A stretch of DNA of 25,341 nucleotides from contig DCUF01000073.1 in NCBI GenBank assembly GCA_002328485.1, forward strand, positions 1-25,341. Reading direction: 5' to 3'. The stretch is from Deltaproteobacteria bacterium UBA2221 (lineage in GTDB: Bacteria; Desulfobacterota; Syntrophorhabdia; Syntrophorhabdales; WCHB1-27). Shown here piece by piece: positions 17,210 through 24,020 of the stretch. Position numbers and translations under genes: made by a program. Under the pieces are notes generated by a model. The model saw only the letters and a program-made list of their open reading frames with translations. It did not search any database and was not told the DNA's origin. Position 1 is the stretch's first letter, and each line of letters starts with the position of its first letter.

Positions 17210-18049
17210 ATGAGGGTTCTGGTTACCGGAAGTGATGGGCTGGTGGGGAGCAATATCCTCCCCTTCCTCCAGCAGCGGTTCGACCTAGTCCCTGTCTTTG
17301 AAGAGGATTGGGACATAGCAGATATGCGGGCAGGCGAGAAGGTCCTCTCCCAGCAAAGACCGGATGTCCTGCTCAACCTCGCCGCAGCCACCAATGTCGA
17401 CGGATGCGAAGATAACCCCGAAGCCGCCTTCAGGGTCAACGGGGAAGCCCCGGGGACGCTGGCCGTGCTTTGTACCCGTTTTGGGGCAAAACTGGTCCAT
17501 TTTAGTACCGATTACGTGTTCGATGGGACAAAGGTCGGCCCTTATAACGAAGAAGACCCCACGAATCCCCTCTCGGTCTACGGCAAAAGCAAACTTCTCG
17601 GCGAGAAAAACGTCCTTGAACTGAACCGGTCTGCTACGATAATAAGGACGGAATGGGTCTACGGGCAGGGAGGGGAGAACTTCATCACCAAGGTGTTGAA
17701 AATTGCCCGGGAGACGGGGACGCTGGAGGTTGTGAACGATCAGTGGGGGACACCGACCTACGCGAAAGACTTGGGGCCAGCCGTGGCAGCCCTCATCGAA
17801 GGCAAGAAGGCAGGGATCTACCATGTGACGAACAGCGGCTCCTGTTCCTGGTTCGGTTTCGCACGGAAGATCTTTTCCCTCCTTGGAATAGACGTCATCT
17901 GCCGACCTATCACCTCTGAGCGTCTCGTCCGTAGGGCAAAGCGGCCAATGAATTCGGTCCTGGACTGCGACAAGCTCCGGAACCATACCAGCCTGCAGAT
18001 GCGCCACTGGGAGACAGCGCTTCAAGAGTATTTAACCGGTTTGCCATGA
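17210..18049 (+). CDS. rfbD: dTDP-4-dehydrorhamnose reductase RmlD
   Basis: Last step of dTDP-L-rhamnose synthesis, reducing dTDP-4-keto-rhamnose with NAD(P)H. It is a short-chain dehydrogenase-type protein of 279 residues. The nucleotide loop is TGSDGLVGSN (6-15). LNLAAATNVDGCEDNPEAAF, STDYVFDG (99-106) and the catalytic Tyr124-x3-Lys128 (VYGKSK) follow. TEWVYGQGGENFITK and NDQWGTPTYAKDLG are typical RmlD segments. The ATG at 17210 has AGAGG four bases upstream. It is separated from rmlB by the repeat-bearing gap but runs into the next gene with a four-base ATGA overlap. Confidence 0.95.
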   Translation: MRVLVTGSDGLVGSNILPFLQQRFDLVPVFEEDWDIADMRAGEKVLSQQRPDVLLNLAAATNVDGCEDNPEAAFRVNGEAPGTLAVLCTRFGAKLVHFSTDYVFDGTKVGPYNEEDPTNPLSVYGKSKLLGEKNVLELNRSATIIRTEWVYGQGGENFITKVLKIARETGTLEVVNDQWGTPTYAKDLGPAVAALIEGKKAGIYHVTNSGSCSWFGFARKIFSLLGIDVICRPITSERLVRRAKRPMNSVLDCDKLRNHTSLQMRHWETALQEYLTGLP

Positions 18050-18798
18050 AAGCCGTCTTCTTTTCCGATGCGCATCTTACCAAAGAGGGCGAAGAGAGGA
18101 TCCATCTTATTGCCCGCTTCATTACGGAGATCTCGCAGGATGCCGATATCGTGGTGGTTGCCGGGGATCTCTTCGAATTTTATCACGGCTACGACAACTT
18201 CATTTACCCATGGTTTAAGCCCATCGCGGATGTGTTGAAGCAGGCTGCCTCCGGTAAGACCGTTTATTTTCTTGAAGGCAATCACGAATTCAGACCAGGG
18301 GGTTACTTCGAAACCTATACCGGCATACAATGCAAAGATACACTTGATTTAGACCTGGACGGGAAAAGGATTTTTGTGTCTCATGGAGATGATGTCGGCC
18401 TCGGCCCCCTCAAGCCCCTCCTGAAGTCGCCCTTTATCTATAGGCTGATGAAACTCTTCGGCCCGCGCCTCACATGGTCCATCGCGATGGGGTGCAGGCG
18501 TTTTCTTTCTCGAAAAAGAAAGGTATACGATAAGCGTGTCTTGGACCGGTTCAGAAATTACGGTCTCGATAGGCTGCACAACGGTTACGATGTCGTCGTG
18601 CTCGCCCACTCGCACATGCCCGACATCGTTTCCTTCGAAGAGGGAGGTCGGGAGAAGACATACCTCAATACGGGGGACCTCTTGACGAACTTCACCTACG
18701 GGGAGTACACATCTGACAGCGGGTTTAAACTGAAGAAATGGCAAGGGTCGGTACCGGCACACAACGCCGAAGACAGCCCTTTACCTGCGGCTCCATAA
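18046..18798 (+). CDS. LpxH-like metallophosphoesterase
   Basis: Calcineurin-type phosphoesterase of 250 residues, most like UDP-2,3-diacylglucosamine pyrophosphatase (lipid A synthesis). The metal ligands read in order: Asp8 and His10 (SDAHL), Asp41 (GDLFEF), Asn79-His80 (GNHEF), His113 (SHGDD), and His188/His190 (AHSHMP). True LpxH has GNRDF and GHTHRP at the last sites, so the GNHE and AHSH variants make the substrate uncertain. A basic, partly hydrophobic stretch (about 125-160) could touch the membrane. Translation is coupled to rmlD by a four-base overlap. The surroundings (lptD, rml genes) support an envelope role. It ends 29 bases from the convergent engB. Confidence 0.82.
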   Translation: MKAVFFSDAHLTKEGEERIHLIARFITEISQDADIVVVAGDLFEFYHGYDNFIYPWFKPIADVLKQAASGKTVYFLEGNHEFRPGGYFETYTGIQCKDTLDLDLDGKRIFVSHGDDVGLGPLKPLLKSPFIYRLMKLFGPRLTWSIAMGCRRFLSRKRKVYDKRVLDRFRNYGLDRLHNGYDVVVLAHSHMPDIVSFEEGGREKTYLNTGDLLTNFTYGEYTSDSGFKLKKWQGSVPAHNAEDSPLPAAP

Positions 18799-18827
18799 TT
18801 GAGACAGGGACGAAAACACCGTGAGGT

Positions 18828-19433
18828 TTATGTATTTCCGCCCTCGACACTCTCGATGATATGGGAGATCAGAGGGGTTTTTCCAAGACCGCTTTTTGAA
18901 GAGAAGATAAAAGGGTCAAGTATGTTCCAGCCTTTCTGAAGGGCGACTTTCGCCTTGGCAATCTCTCCCTGACCGCACTTATCGACTTTCGTCAGAACAA
19001 GCGACATGGGCAAGCCGTTTGTGCGAGCCCACTCATAGAACATCTCATCCAAGGCATCGAAGTCACGGCGCGCATCGCGCAGCCATATTATCCTCTTTAT
19101 GTGGCGATTCGATAGAATGTAGGCTTCTATCATCCTTTGCCACTGAGCATGCTCCTTCTTTGAGACCCTGGCGTAGCCGTAGCCAGGAAAGTCTGAACAG
19201 AGGAAGGGGTGTTTCCCTCCCCGCCCTTCGTAGATGACCTGATAAAGGTTAATTCGTCTGGTCAGCCCTGGCGTAGAGCTTGTCCGGGCTACCCTCGAGC
19301 CGGTGAGCAAATTGAGCATGGAGGATTTCCCTACGTTCGACCTGCCAACGAAGCAGACCTCGGGCAAAAGAAGGTCCTTTCGCTCCTCCATAGAACCGAC
19401 GCTGCGGAGAAAAGTAACCCCAAGGATACGCAT
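18828..19433 (-). CDS. engB: Ribosome biogenesis GTPase EngB (YihA/YsxC)
   Basis: Essential GTPase of large-subunit assembly; 201 residues, normal length. G1 is GRSNVGKS (30-37), G2 lies in SSTPGLTR (52-59), G3 is DFPGYGYA (81-88), G4 is TKVD (128-131) and G5 is SSKSG (158-162). The TKxD form of G4 is usual in this family. The start is taken as ATG at 19433 rather than the TTG one codon earlier. No Shine-Dalgarno is visible. A promoter-like pair sits directly upstream, and a short frame ends at TGATG across the start, so leaderless or coupled translation is possible. It is convergent with the LpxH-like gene and lies downstream of epmA. Confidence 0.95.
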   Translation of the reverse strand: MRILGVTFLRSVGSMEERKDLLLPEVCFVGRSNVGKSSMLNLLTGSRVARTSSTPGLTRRINLYQVIYEGRGGKHPFLCSDFPGYGYARVSKKEHAQWQRMIEAYILSNRHIKRIIWLRDARRDFDALDEMFYEWARTNGLPMSLVLTKVDKCGQGEIAKAKVALQKGWNILDPFIFSSKSGLGKTPLISHIIESVEGGNT

Positions 19434-19439
19434 CAAAGT

Positions 19440-19468
19440 ATACTAAGCGCATCGACCTGATAGTGCAA
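19440..19468 (-). promoter_or_regulatory. engB: Candidate promoter abutting engB
   Basis: On the minus strand TTGCAC (19463-19468) is followed after 17 bases by TAGTAT (19440-19445). A transcript starting the usual seven bases on would begin at the A of the engB ATG (19433). Confidence 0.4.
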
Positions 19469-19679
19469 GAAATAAAAACCAGCGTCAGCTCCGGTCGGCC
19501 CGATTCCAGAGCATCTCGCCATCCTTTTCTTCCCCATCAACTTCTGGCGGGAAACCCCCTCGAAAAGGGAAGACAAACGCTGAGAGAACAGAAGGCATAA
19601 CTCAGCCGAGGTTAGATCATGTCCGCATCATGACCGATGAGATTATCCCTCCTCATGGGCTCCTTCCCGAGAAACAGGG

Positions 19680-20618
19680 TTATATCTTGACCCGAAAGGG
19701 CATTACTTCTTCTATCTTCTCTTTCCCAAGCAAGGCCATGAGCAGCCGATCAAGCCCAACGGAGACACCTGCGACGGGGCCGTCTATCTTAGAGAGGCCG
19801 TCAAGAAGCTCCAAATCTATGGCAAAGAAAGGCTTGCCCTCGAGTACCCTCTTTTTGTTATCCATGACAAATCGGTCACGCTGCTCCTCGGGGTCCAGCA
19901 GTTCCGTATAGCCATTGGCGATCTCCAAACCGCGCATATAGAACTCAAAGCGCTCAACCTGATTGGCGCCTTTCTTCTTCGCCATGCTCGATAGCCACAG
20001 CGGCCAGTCTCGGACTATCACTGCATCGAACCCATGGAGCCACGGTTCTACCTCCTGGACGTAAAGCATGAAGAAGAGATCATCCCATCCACTGGTCTCG
20101 GATACCCTGAAACCCCTGTCTTTCAGCGCACCCAAGAGGGATAATCTGTTCATATCCAAGGGGTTAACGCCGGTTCTTTCGACAAAGATCTTTTCCAGAG
20201 TGAACGATGGCCATTCCCTCTTGAGGAGTTCGGCTACCGGTGCGTTCAATTTATCGGCTGCATGAGTGACGAGGCGGGAAAGTTCCTCCATCGCTTCGTC
20301 GTAGGTCCCCGGCATATACCACTCCAGCATGGTGAACTCGGTATTGTGGATCTCATCAAGCTCTTCGACCCGGTAGGTCTTGCAGATCTGGAAGATGCGG
20401 GGGCAGAAAGGAAGGAGTTTCTTCATCCCTATCTCAGGCGATGTATGGAGAAAGAAAGGGCCCTTCTTGGCCGCAAATGCCTTCAACGGCTCTATGAACG
20501 GATCGGGAGGCGCGGTTTTCATCAGGTTGGGTGTTTCTACCTCCACGTAACCGCCCTCTTGGAAAAAATCGCGGATGGTCCTCAAGAGCGCATGTCTGGC
20601 AAGGAGTATCTCTTTCAT
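19680..20618 (-). CDS. epmA: Elongation factor P-(R)-beta-lysine ligase EpmA (GenX/PoxA)
   Basis: Truncated class II lysyl-tRNA-synthetase-like enzyme without the anticodon domain. It attaches beta-lysine (or lysine) to elongation factor P, which eases ribosome stalling at proline runs. With the ATG at 20618 it has 312 residues, close to the 325 of E. coli. Motif 1 region: FFQEGGYVEVETPNLM; motif 2: KTYRVEELDEIHNTEFTMLEWY; motif 3: GVSVGLDRLLMALLG. GLEIANGYTELLDPEEQ is a lysine-pocket segment. AAGGA (20627-20631) lies nine bases before this ATG. The frame stays open to a TTG at 20672, but that start has no ribosome site. EF-P and the aminomutase EpmB are not in this window. Confidence 0.93.
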   Translation of the reverse strand: MKEILLARHALLRTIRDFFQEGGYVEVETPNLMKTAPPDPFIEPLKAFAAKKGPFFLHTSPEIGMKKLLPFCPRIFQICKTYRVEELDEIHNTEFTMLEWYMPGTYDEAMEELSRLVTHAADKLNAPVAELLKREWPSFTLEKIFVERTGVNPLDMNRLSLLGALKDRGFRVSETSGWDDLFFMLYVQEVEPWLHGFDAVIVRDWPLWLSSMAKKKGANQVERFEFYMRGLEIANGYTELLDPEEQRDRFVMDNKKRVLEGKPFFAIDLELLDGLSKIDGPVAGVSVGLDRLLMALLGKEKIEEVMPFRVKI

Positions 20619-20678
20619 GATCGGTTTCCTTATAGGTTCGTCGGTGTGCCCCGATAGTGATCGGCCGGGCAATTCAGG

Positions 20679-20708
20679 ATCATAACATCAGGCCGCGATT
20701 CTTTTCAA
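20679..20708 (-). promoter_or_regulatory. epmA: Sigma70-type promoter of epmA
   Basis: Minus strand: TTGAAA (20703-20708), 18 bases, TATGAT (20679-20684), with an extended -10 TG one base before it. Each box is one mismatch from consensus. The expected start near 20672 gives a leader of about 54 bases. It diverges from the tRNA-Ser promoter. Confidence 0.65.
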
Positions 20709-20744
20709 ACGGCCTGCAACCGTGGCCGGATTCCTAACCAGGGT

Positions 20745-20773
20745 TTGATTTTTTGAGGCTAACCCAGTATAAT
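20745..20773 (+). promoter_or_regulatory. Sigma70-type promoter of tRNA-Ser
   Basis: TTGATT (20745-20750), a 17-base spacer, then a perfect TATAAT (20768-20773). The expected start near 20780 lies about three bases before the mature tRNA end, as is common for single tRNA genes. Confidence 0.75.
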
Positions 20774-20782
20774 GCTCCCAAC

Positions 20783-20875
20783 GGAGAGATGACCGAGAGG
20801 CCGAAGGTGCTCGCCTGCTAAGCGAGTGTACGGATTAAACCCGTACCGAGGGTTCGAATCCCTCTCTCTCCGCCA
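20783..20875 (+). tRNA. tRNA-Ser (anticodon GCU)
   Basis: The acceptor stem GGAGAGA (20783-20789) pairs with TCTCTCC (20865-20871), followed by G and an encoded CCA. The anticodon arm is CTCGC-CTGCTAA-GCGAG, giving anticodon GCT, which reads the serine codons AGC and AGU. A long variable arm (TGTACGG-ATTAAA-CCCGTAC) marks it as a class II tRNA. The T arm is GAGGG-TTCGAAT-CCCTC. At 93 bases it is complete. It has its own promoter, and I see no clear T-rich terminator hairpin after it. No copy of its 3' end is seen elsewhere in the window, so there is no sign of an integrated element. Confidence 0.97.
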
Positions 20876-20882
20876 GTTTTGG

Positions 20883-21026
20883 TTATAGAATCCCCGATTT
20901 TGCCCGCTGCCTTTTCTGTTCCTTCAGATCGGACACTTTCCCATCCATTCGCTGAATCACGTCAAGGGGTGTCGTACCGGAATTGGCATGGCAGCGACGG
21001 ACAAACCCCGTCCATTGGGATTTCAT
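20883..21026 (-). CDS. Possible small hypothetical protein (47 residues) downstream of queD
   Basis: An ATG frame begins MKSQWTGFVRRCHANSG and ends in a highly charged helix-like part, RMDGKVSDLKEQKRQRAKSG. It fills most of the space between queD (34 bases upstream) and the tRNA, on the same strand as queD. An in-frame stop lies a few codons before the ATG, so it cannot be longer. There is no Shine-Dalgarno; a run of seven A precedes the start. The opposite strand also holds a 67-codon frame with a TTG start, less protein-like to my eye. I do not recognise the sequence; it could be a real small protein, a gene remnant or chance. Confidence 0.3.
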   Translation of the reverse strand: MKSQWTGFVRRCHANSGTTPLDVIQRMDGKVSDLKEQKRQRAKSGIL

Positions 21027-21060
21027 GTTTTTTTAATGTGAAGTTGCCCATCGTCCGGAA

Positions 21061-21426
21061 TCACTCATCTTCCCCTTCATAGATGCAACCGGACCCCGGA
21101 CTTTCCTGCACGATGATCTTGCACAGACCGGGAAGCGAAGGGTGGAGACGGTGCCATATCCACTTGCACAAGTTCTCGGAGGTCGGATTTTCAAGACCTT
21201 CGATGTCATTAAGGTATGTGTGGTCGAGCTCTTCATAAAGCGGCTGAAAGGCCGAGGAGATTTCTGCAAAATCGACGACCCATCCTGTTCGTGGCCCCAC
21301 TGCCCCTTGAACATGAACCTCGATTCGGAAGGTATGGCCGTGTCTGTTCGCACACTTATGACCGGGCGGCACGTGGGGCAGCCGGTGGGCGACATCGATA
21401 TTGAAAACCTTGAAAATAACCATCAT
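21061..21426 (-). CDS. queD: 6-carboxy-5,6,7,8-tetrahydropterin synthase QueD
   Basis: Turns 7,8-dihydroneopterin triphosphate into 6-carboxytetrahydropterin, the second step towards queuosine/7-deazaguanine. It has 121 residues, the usual size. The zinc histidines are in FNIDVAHRL and RHGHTF. The catalytic cysteine is in HKCANRHGH, and the C-terminal Glu lies in VQESPGSGCIYEGE, comparable to ETxTxGCIY in E. coli. Two ATGs are adjacent: GGAGG is one base before the first (21426) and four before the second (21423), so the second may be the one used. It starts nine bases after queE, in the same operon. QueC and GTP cyclohydrolase are not in the window. Confidence 0.95.
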   Translation of the reverse strand: MMVIFKVFNIDVAHRLPHVPPGHKCANRHGHTFRIEVHVQGAVGPRTGWVVDFAEISSAFQPLYEELDHTYLNDIEGLENPTSENLCKWIWHRLHPSLPGLCKIIVQESPGSGCIYEGEDE

Positions 21427-21435
21427 TCCTCCAGT

Positions 21436-22077
21436 TTAAGGAATCCCAAGCAACTTATGTATCTGGAGACTAAGTCGCCATCTCGGATGCTCCATACAGT
21501 ACCTTACGGCGAGCTCAGTGTTCTCTCTGGCCCTCGGGCCATCCATAGGTTGGAGGAAAAACATCTTGAAATCAAGACCCTCGTATTGTTGCGGCTCTGC
21601 GCCCTCCTGGGGAAATACCAGCTTCAGTTCGTCACCAGAGCGCAGGGCAAGCTCGACGCCGACCTTTGGACTGACACAAATCCAGTCAATCCCCGGATGA
21701 GCTGCCACGGTTCCGTTCGTCTCAACTGCTATTTCAAACCGAAGATCGTGAAGCGCCCGGATCAAATGATGGTCAAGCTGGAGTAGCGGCTCACCCCCCG
21801 TGCAGACCACGAAGGGGGTGGCGCCTTGGTGCGTTCTATCAGAAAAGAGGCTCGCGATTGTCTCTGCAAGGCGCGAAGGATCATCGTACACCCCGCCGTT
21901 CGGCCCATCGGTTCCCAAAAAATCCGTGTCGCAAAACTGACAAACGGCACAGGATCGGTCCTCCTCTCTTCCGGACCAAAGATTGCAGCCGGCGAATCGA
22001 CAAAAAACGGCCGGTCGTCCTGTGTGGGCGCCCTCACCTTGCAGGGTGTAGAAGATTTCCTTAACGAAGTAGCTCAA
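21436..22077 (-). CDS. queE: 7-carboxy-7-deazaguanine synthase QueE (radical SAM)
   Basis: Radical-SAM enzyme that contracts 6-carboxytetrahydropterin to 7-carboxy-7-deazaguanine, the step after QueD. The iron-sulphur ligands follow the CX14CX2C pattern of one QueE class: Cys31, Cys46 and Cys49, with an extra Cys43. FYTLQGEGAHTGRPAVFCRFAGCN is the typical opening and TGGEPLLQ (93-100) binds SAM. The 213 residues are normal. The start is TTG at 22077; no ATG or GTG lies upstream before a stop, and AAAGG lies about 11 bases before it. A TAGAAT box at 22100-22105 could be its -10. It is co-transcribed with queD. Confidence 0.93.
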   Translation of the reverse strand: MSYFVKEIFYTLQGEGAHTGRPAVFCRFAGCNLWSGREEDRSCAVCQFCDTDFLGTDGPNGGVYDDPSRLAETIASLFSDRTHQGATPFVVCTGGEPLLQLDHHLIRALHDLRFEIAVETNGTVAAHPGIDWICVSPKVGVELALRSGDELKLVFPQEGAEPQQYEGLDFKMFFLQPMDGPRARENTELAVRYCMEHPRWRLSLQIHKLLGIP

Positions 22078-22492
22078 AGGGCAGATGACCTTTCTTGATA
22101 TTCTAAAGGATCACGAAATTTGATTCCAGAAATCCTTCGAGCGTCCTCCGGAATCATCGTGGGTCCCTCATCAGCCTTACCCCCGGAATCCTGGTCTCCC
22201 CGCTGACTTCCTGCCCCTTAGCCCCCCCGAGGCCTACAGACAGGATTGACAGACTATGGACCTTCACGTGCCTTCTGGCATGATTTTCCCGACATCATGA
22301 AGGGAATCATAAAAGAACTTTATCATGCCGGGGTATCGCCCCTTTCGCATGAGGCTACGGTAACAACCATATGCTGAAGCGTTGGAGCTTGCAATCGATC
22401 CCTGGGCTGATTTTGCCAAATCATTACGGATTAGGACGTGCGGTTTAAGTTCGTGCCCTTAAAGCCGTCCATGACTTGTCGTAGGGGTAATA
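22078..22492. other. Intergenic stretch with three stem-loops, no established gene
   Basis: This 415-base gap lies between the ExeA-like gene and queE. Stem-loop 1 is CCTTC-(TGGC)-ATGAT pairing with ATCATGAAGG (22271-22303). Stem-loop 2 is CATGC-C-GGGG with CCCC-TTTC-GCATG (22324-22351). Stem-loop 3 is GGAC...CGGTTTAAG with CTTAAA-G-CCGTCC (22434-22470). None has a T run, so they are not ordinary terminators. Short frames exist on both strands: a plus-strand 26-codon ATG frame at 22297-22377 (MKGIIKELYHAGVSP...) and a minus-strand 33-codon frame at 22323-22424 (MIWQNQPRDRLQAP...). I recognise neither. Confidence 0.45.
22100..22105 (-). promoter_or_regulatory. Candidate -10 box for queE-queD
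   Basis: TAGAAT on the minus strand, 22 bases before the queE TTG. The matching -35 position (TGGAAT at 17 bases) is weak. No preQ1-riboswitch-like sequence is seen between it and the start. Confidence 0.3.
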
Positions 22493-23980
22493 CTATTCGT
22501 CCGAGGGGCTGAACTGGAACTGGAAACCCTTTGCGCGCAAGGCCTTGAGAAAATCAGACCCTTCCTTTCTTGTAGTGAATGGTCCCGATAGGACACGGTA
22601 CCATGTTTCGTGGGCGGAGACTTTGCGGGGGACAACCTGAATGGTTTTGCCCTTCAGCGCAGCCTCATCTTCAAAGAGACCCCTGGGGGGTTTATTGGCG
22701 AATGTGCCAAGATGAACCCAGTAAAGGTTGTTGGGGCCAGGCAGAACAAAAGACATCTCGGATAGCCAAGGCATCACAATCTTCTGATTCACGTAGATCA
22801 GGTTTATGTCGGTAATAGAGGGGTTGGCTTCGAGCACCATGTCGAGAATAGCTCTGCTCGTTTGTCCGTAGTGTTTCTTCGTGAGGCTAAACAAAGTCGA
22901 CCGCTTCTCTGCAGTTTCAATGGGGACGGGTCTCGCCTCCGCCTCCATTTCTTCCACCATGCTTGTCCTTTCTTCTTGGTTCTGGGCTTTGACAACCTGA
23001 TCCTTGTTCCTGACAGGTGCTGCTTTCTGCATGAAAGTGACCCAAAGGAAGGAGAATAACATTACCAGGGCCAAAGCGGCTACAGCCACGGACCGATACT
23101 TTGTCTTTCCGCCGGCAGGCGAGACAAGGGGCGGAGAAGCCGCGTTTCTCCGCTGGCCTCTAGGGGGATTGACTGCCAGGTACGCCAAGTCCTTGGTCAC
23201 CTCCTTGATTGCTTTCCCGTCTATTCTCTGTGCCTGTCGGGCAAACCCGTTAATCAAAGCGGTATCGCAAACCAGGTTGATCACCCGCGGGATTCCGTTG
23301 GCGAACGTACAAATCCGCTCGACTGCGTCACGCGTAAATATCGCGTCGCTCCGGCTGCCAACGACCTTCAGCCTATGGTCGATGTAGGCCTCGCTTTCCG
23401 CAGCGCTGAGTGTGCTTATCCGGCGATGGAGAGAGACAACATCCCTCAGCCCCTTTAGTTCGTCTCCACTCAGCTTGGCCTCGAATTCCGGCTGGCCGAC
23501 AAGAAGTATCTTGAGGATGTCCGAGGACGGGTTGGGCCGACTCACAAGTCTTGCCACATCCTGAAGCACATCGACCTGGACCCCATGAGCCTCGTCTATG
23601 ACGATAGCTACTATCTCGTTATTTGCCAGCCGGTCGGCCAGGTATAGATGGAAGGTTTGCAACAGCCCGTAGAGGTCTGGGTCGTGAATTGATTGGTTCA
23701 GGTCCGCCAAAACTTTCTTCAGGAGCTGTGGGAACGTCATCGCGGAAAAAAAGACAAAGGACGTTTTTATTCTGTTGTCCAGATCCTTCAACAGGGAGTG
23801 AATGAGCGTGGTTTTACCCACTCCCACTTCGCCGGTGATTACGGTGACGCCCTTCCTCTCCTTGATGCCTGACAGCATGGAGGAATAGGCCTCGAAATGG
23901 CCCGGGGTCATATAAAGGAATCTTGGGTCGGGGTTTACAGTAAATGGAGACTCGGAGAAGCCATAGAACGTTTCGTACAC
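22493..23980 (-). CDS. ExeA-like AAA ATPase with membrane segment and C-terminal SPOR domain
   Basis: A 495-residue envelope-anchored ATPase related to ExeA/GspA of type II secretion and to AAA ATPases of exopolysaccharide loci. The N-terminus YETFYGFSESPFTVNPDPRF is the family opening. Walker A is GEVGVGKTT (50-58), Walker B is IVIDEAH (126-132) and the arginine region is VVSLHRRIS. One membrane segment (about 297-316) follows a basic linker. The periplasmic part has a LysM/tail-like segment (about 347-394: LFSLTKKHYGQ...INLIYVNQKIVMP). A SPOR-type end follows (about 408-490: NNLYWVHLGTFANK, WYRVLSGPFTTRKEGSDFLKAL). SPOR domains bind denuded glycan. No secretion or pilus gene is adjacent. 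The frame stays open to a GTG at 23995, but AGGAGG at 23986-23991 marks the GTG at 23980. Confidence 0.88.
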   Translation of the reverse strand: MYETFYGFSESPFTVNPDPRFLYMTPGHFEAYSSMLSGIKERKGVTVITGEVGVGKTTLIHSLLKDLDNRIKTSFVFFSAMTFPQLLKKVLADLNQSIHDPDLYGLLQTFHLYLADRLANNEIVAIVIDEAHGVQVDVLQDVARLVSRPNPSSDILKILLVGQPEFEAKLSGDELKGLRDVVSLHRRISTLSAAESEAYIDHRLKVVGSRSDAIFTRDAVERICTFANGIPRVINLVCDTALINGFARQAQRIDGKAIKEVTKDLAYLAVNPPRGQRRNAASPPLVSPAGGKTKYRSVAVAALALVMLFSFLWVTFMQKAAPVRNKDQVVKAQNQEERTSMVEEMEAEARPVPIETAEKRSTLFSLTKKHYGQTSRAILDMVLEANPSITDINLIYVNQKIVMPWLSEMSFVLPGPNNLYWVHLGTFANKPPRGLFEDEAALKGKTIQVVPRKVSAHETWYRVLSGPFTTRKEGSDFLKALRAKGFQFQFSPSDE

Positions 23981-23985
23981 AATTG

Positions 23986-23991
23986 CCTCCT
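23986..23991 (-). promoter_or_regulatory. Ribosome binding site deciding the ExeA-like start
   Basis: AGGAGG five bases before the GTG at 23980. Because it lies inside the longer frame that opens at 23995, it argues for the shorter protein, which then begins as its homologues do. Confidence 0.75.
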
Positions 23992-24011
23992 GCACAGGAG
24001 CAACTGACTAA

Positions 24012-24020
24012 ATTATAACA
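24012..24020 (-). promoter_or_regulatory. Extended -10 promoter of the ExeA-like gene
   Basis: TGTTATAAT on the minus strand is a perfect extended -10 (TGnTATAAT). The -35 region (TATAGC at 17 bases) is poor, as extended -10 promoters allow. The expected leader before the GTG at 23980 is about 26 bases. Confidence 0.6.

Noticed and set aside
17285..18025. Minus-strand 246-codon frame opposite rmlD
   Set aside because: Shadow of rmlD; no recognisable motif and no ribosome site.
20619..20672. Longer epmA from TTG at 20672
   Set aside because: No Shine-Dalgarno there, and the predicted transcription start falls near that base. The ATG at 20618 has AAGGA and gives the usual protein length.
20783..20875. 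tRNA-Ser as an integration site of a mobile element
   Set aside because: No integrase, no direct repeat of the tRNA 3' end and no phage-like genes in the window.
20997..21013. GACGG/CCGTC hairpin as terminator of the tRNA or queD
   Set aside because: Only five base pairs and no T run next to the stem on either strand.
22246..22251. Perfect TTGACA on the plus strand between queE and the ExeA-like gene
   Set aside because: No -10-like box at 16-18 bases and no plausible plus-strand gene downstream.
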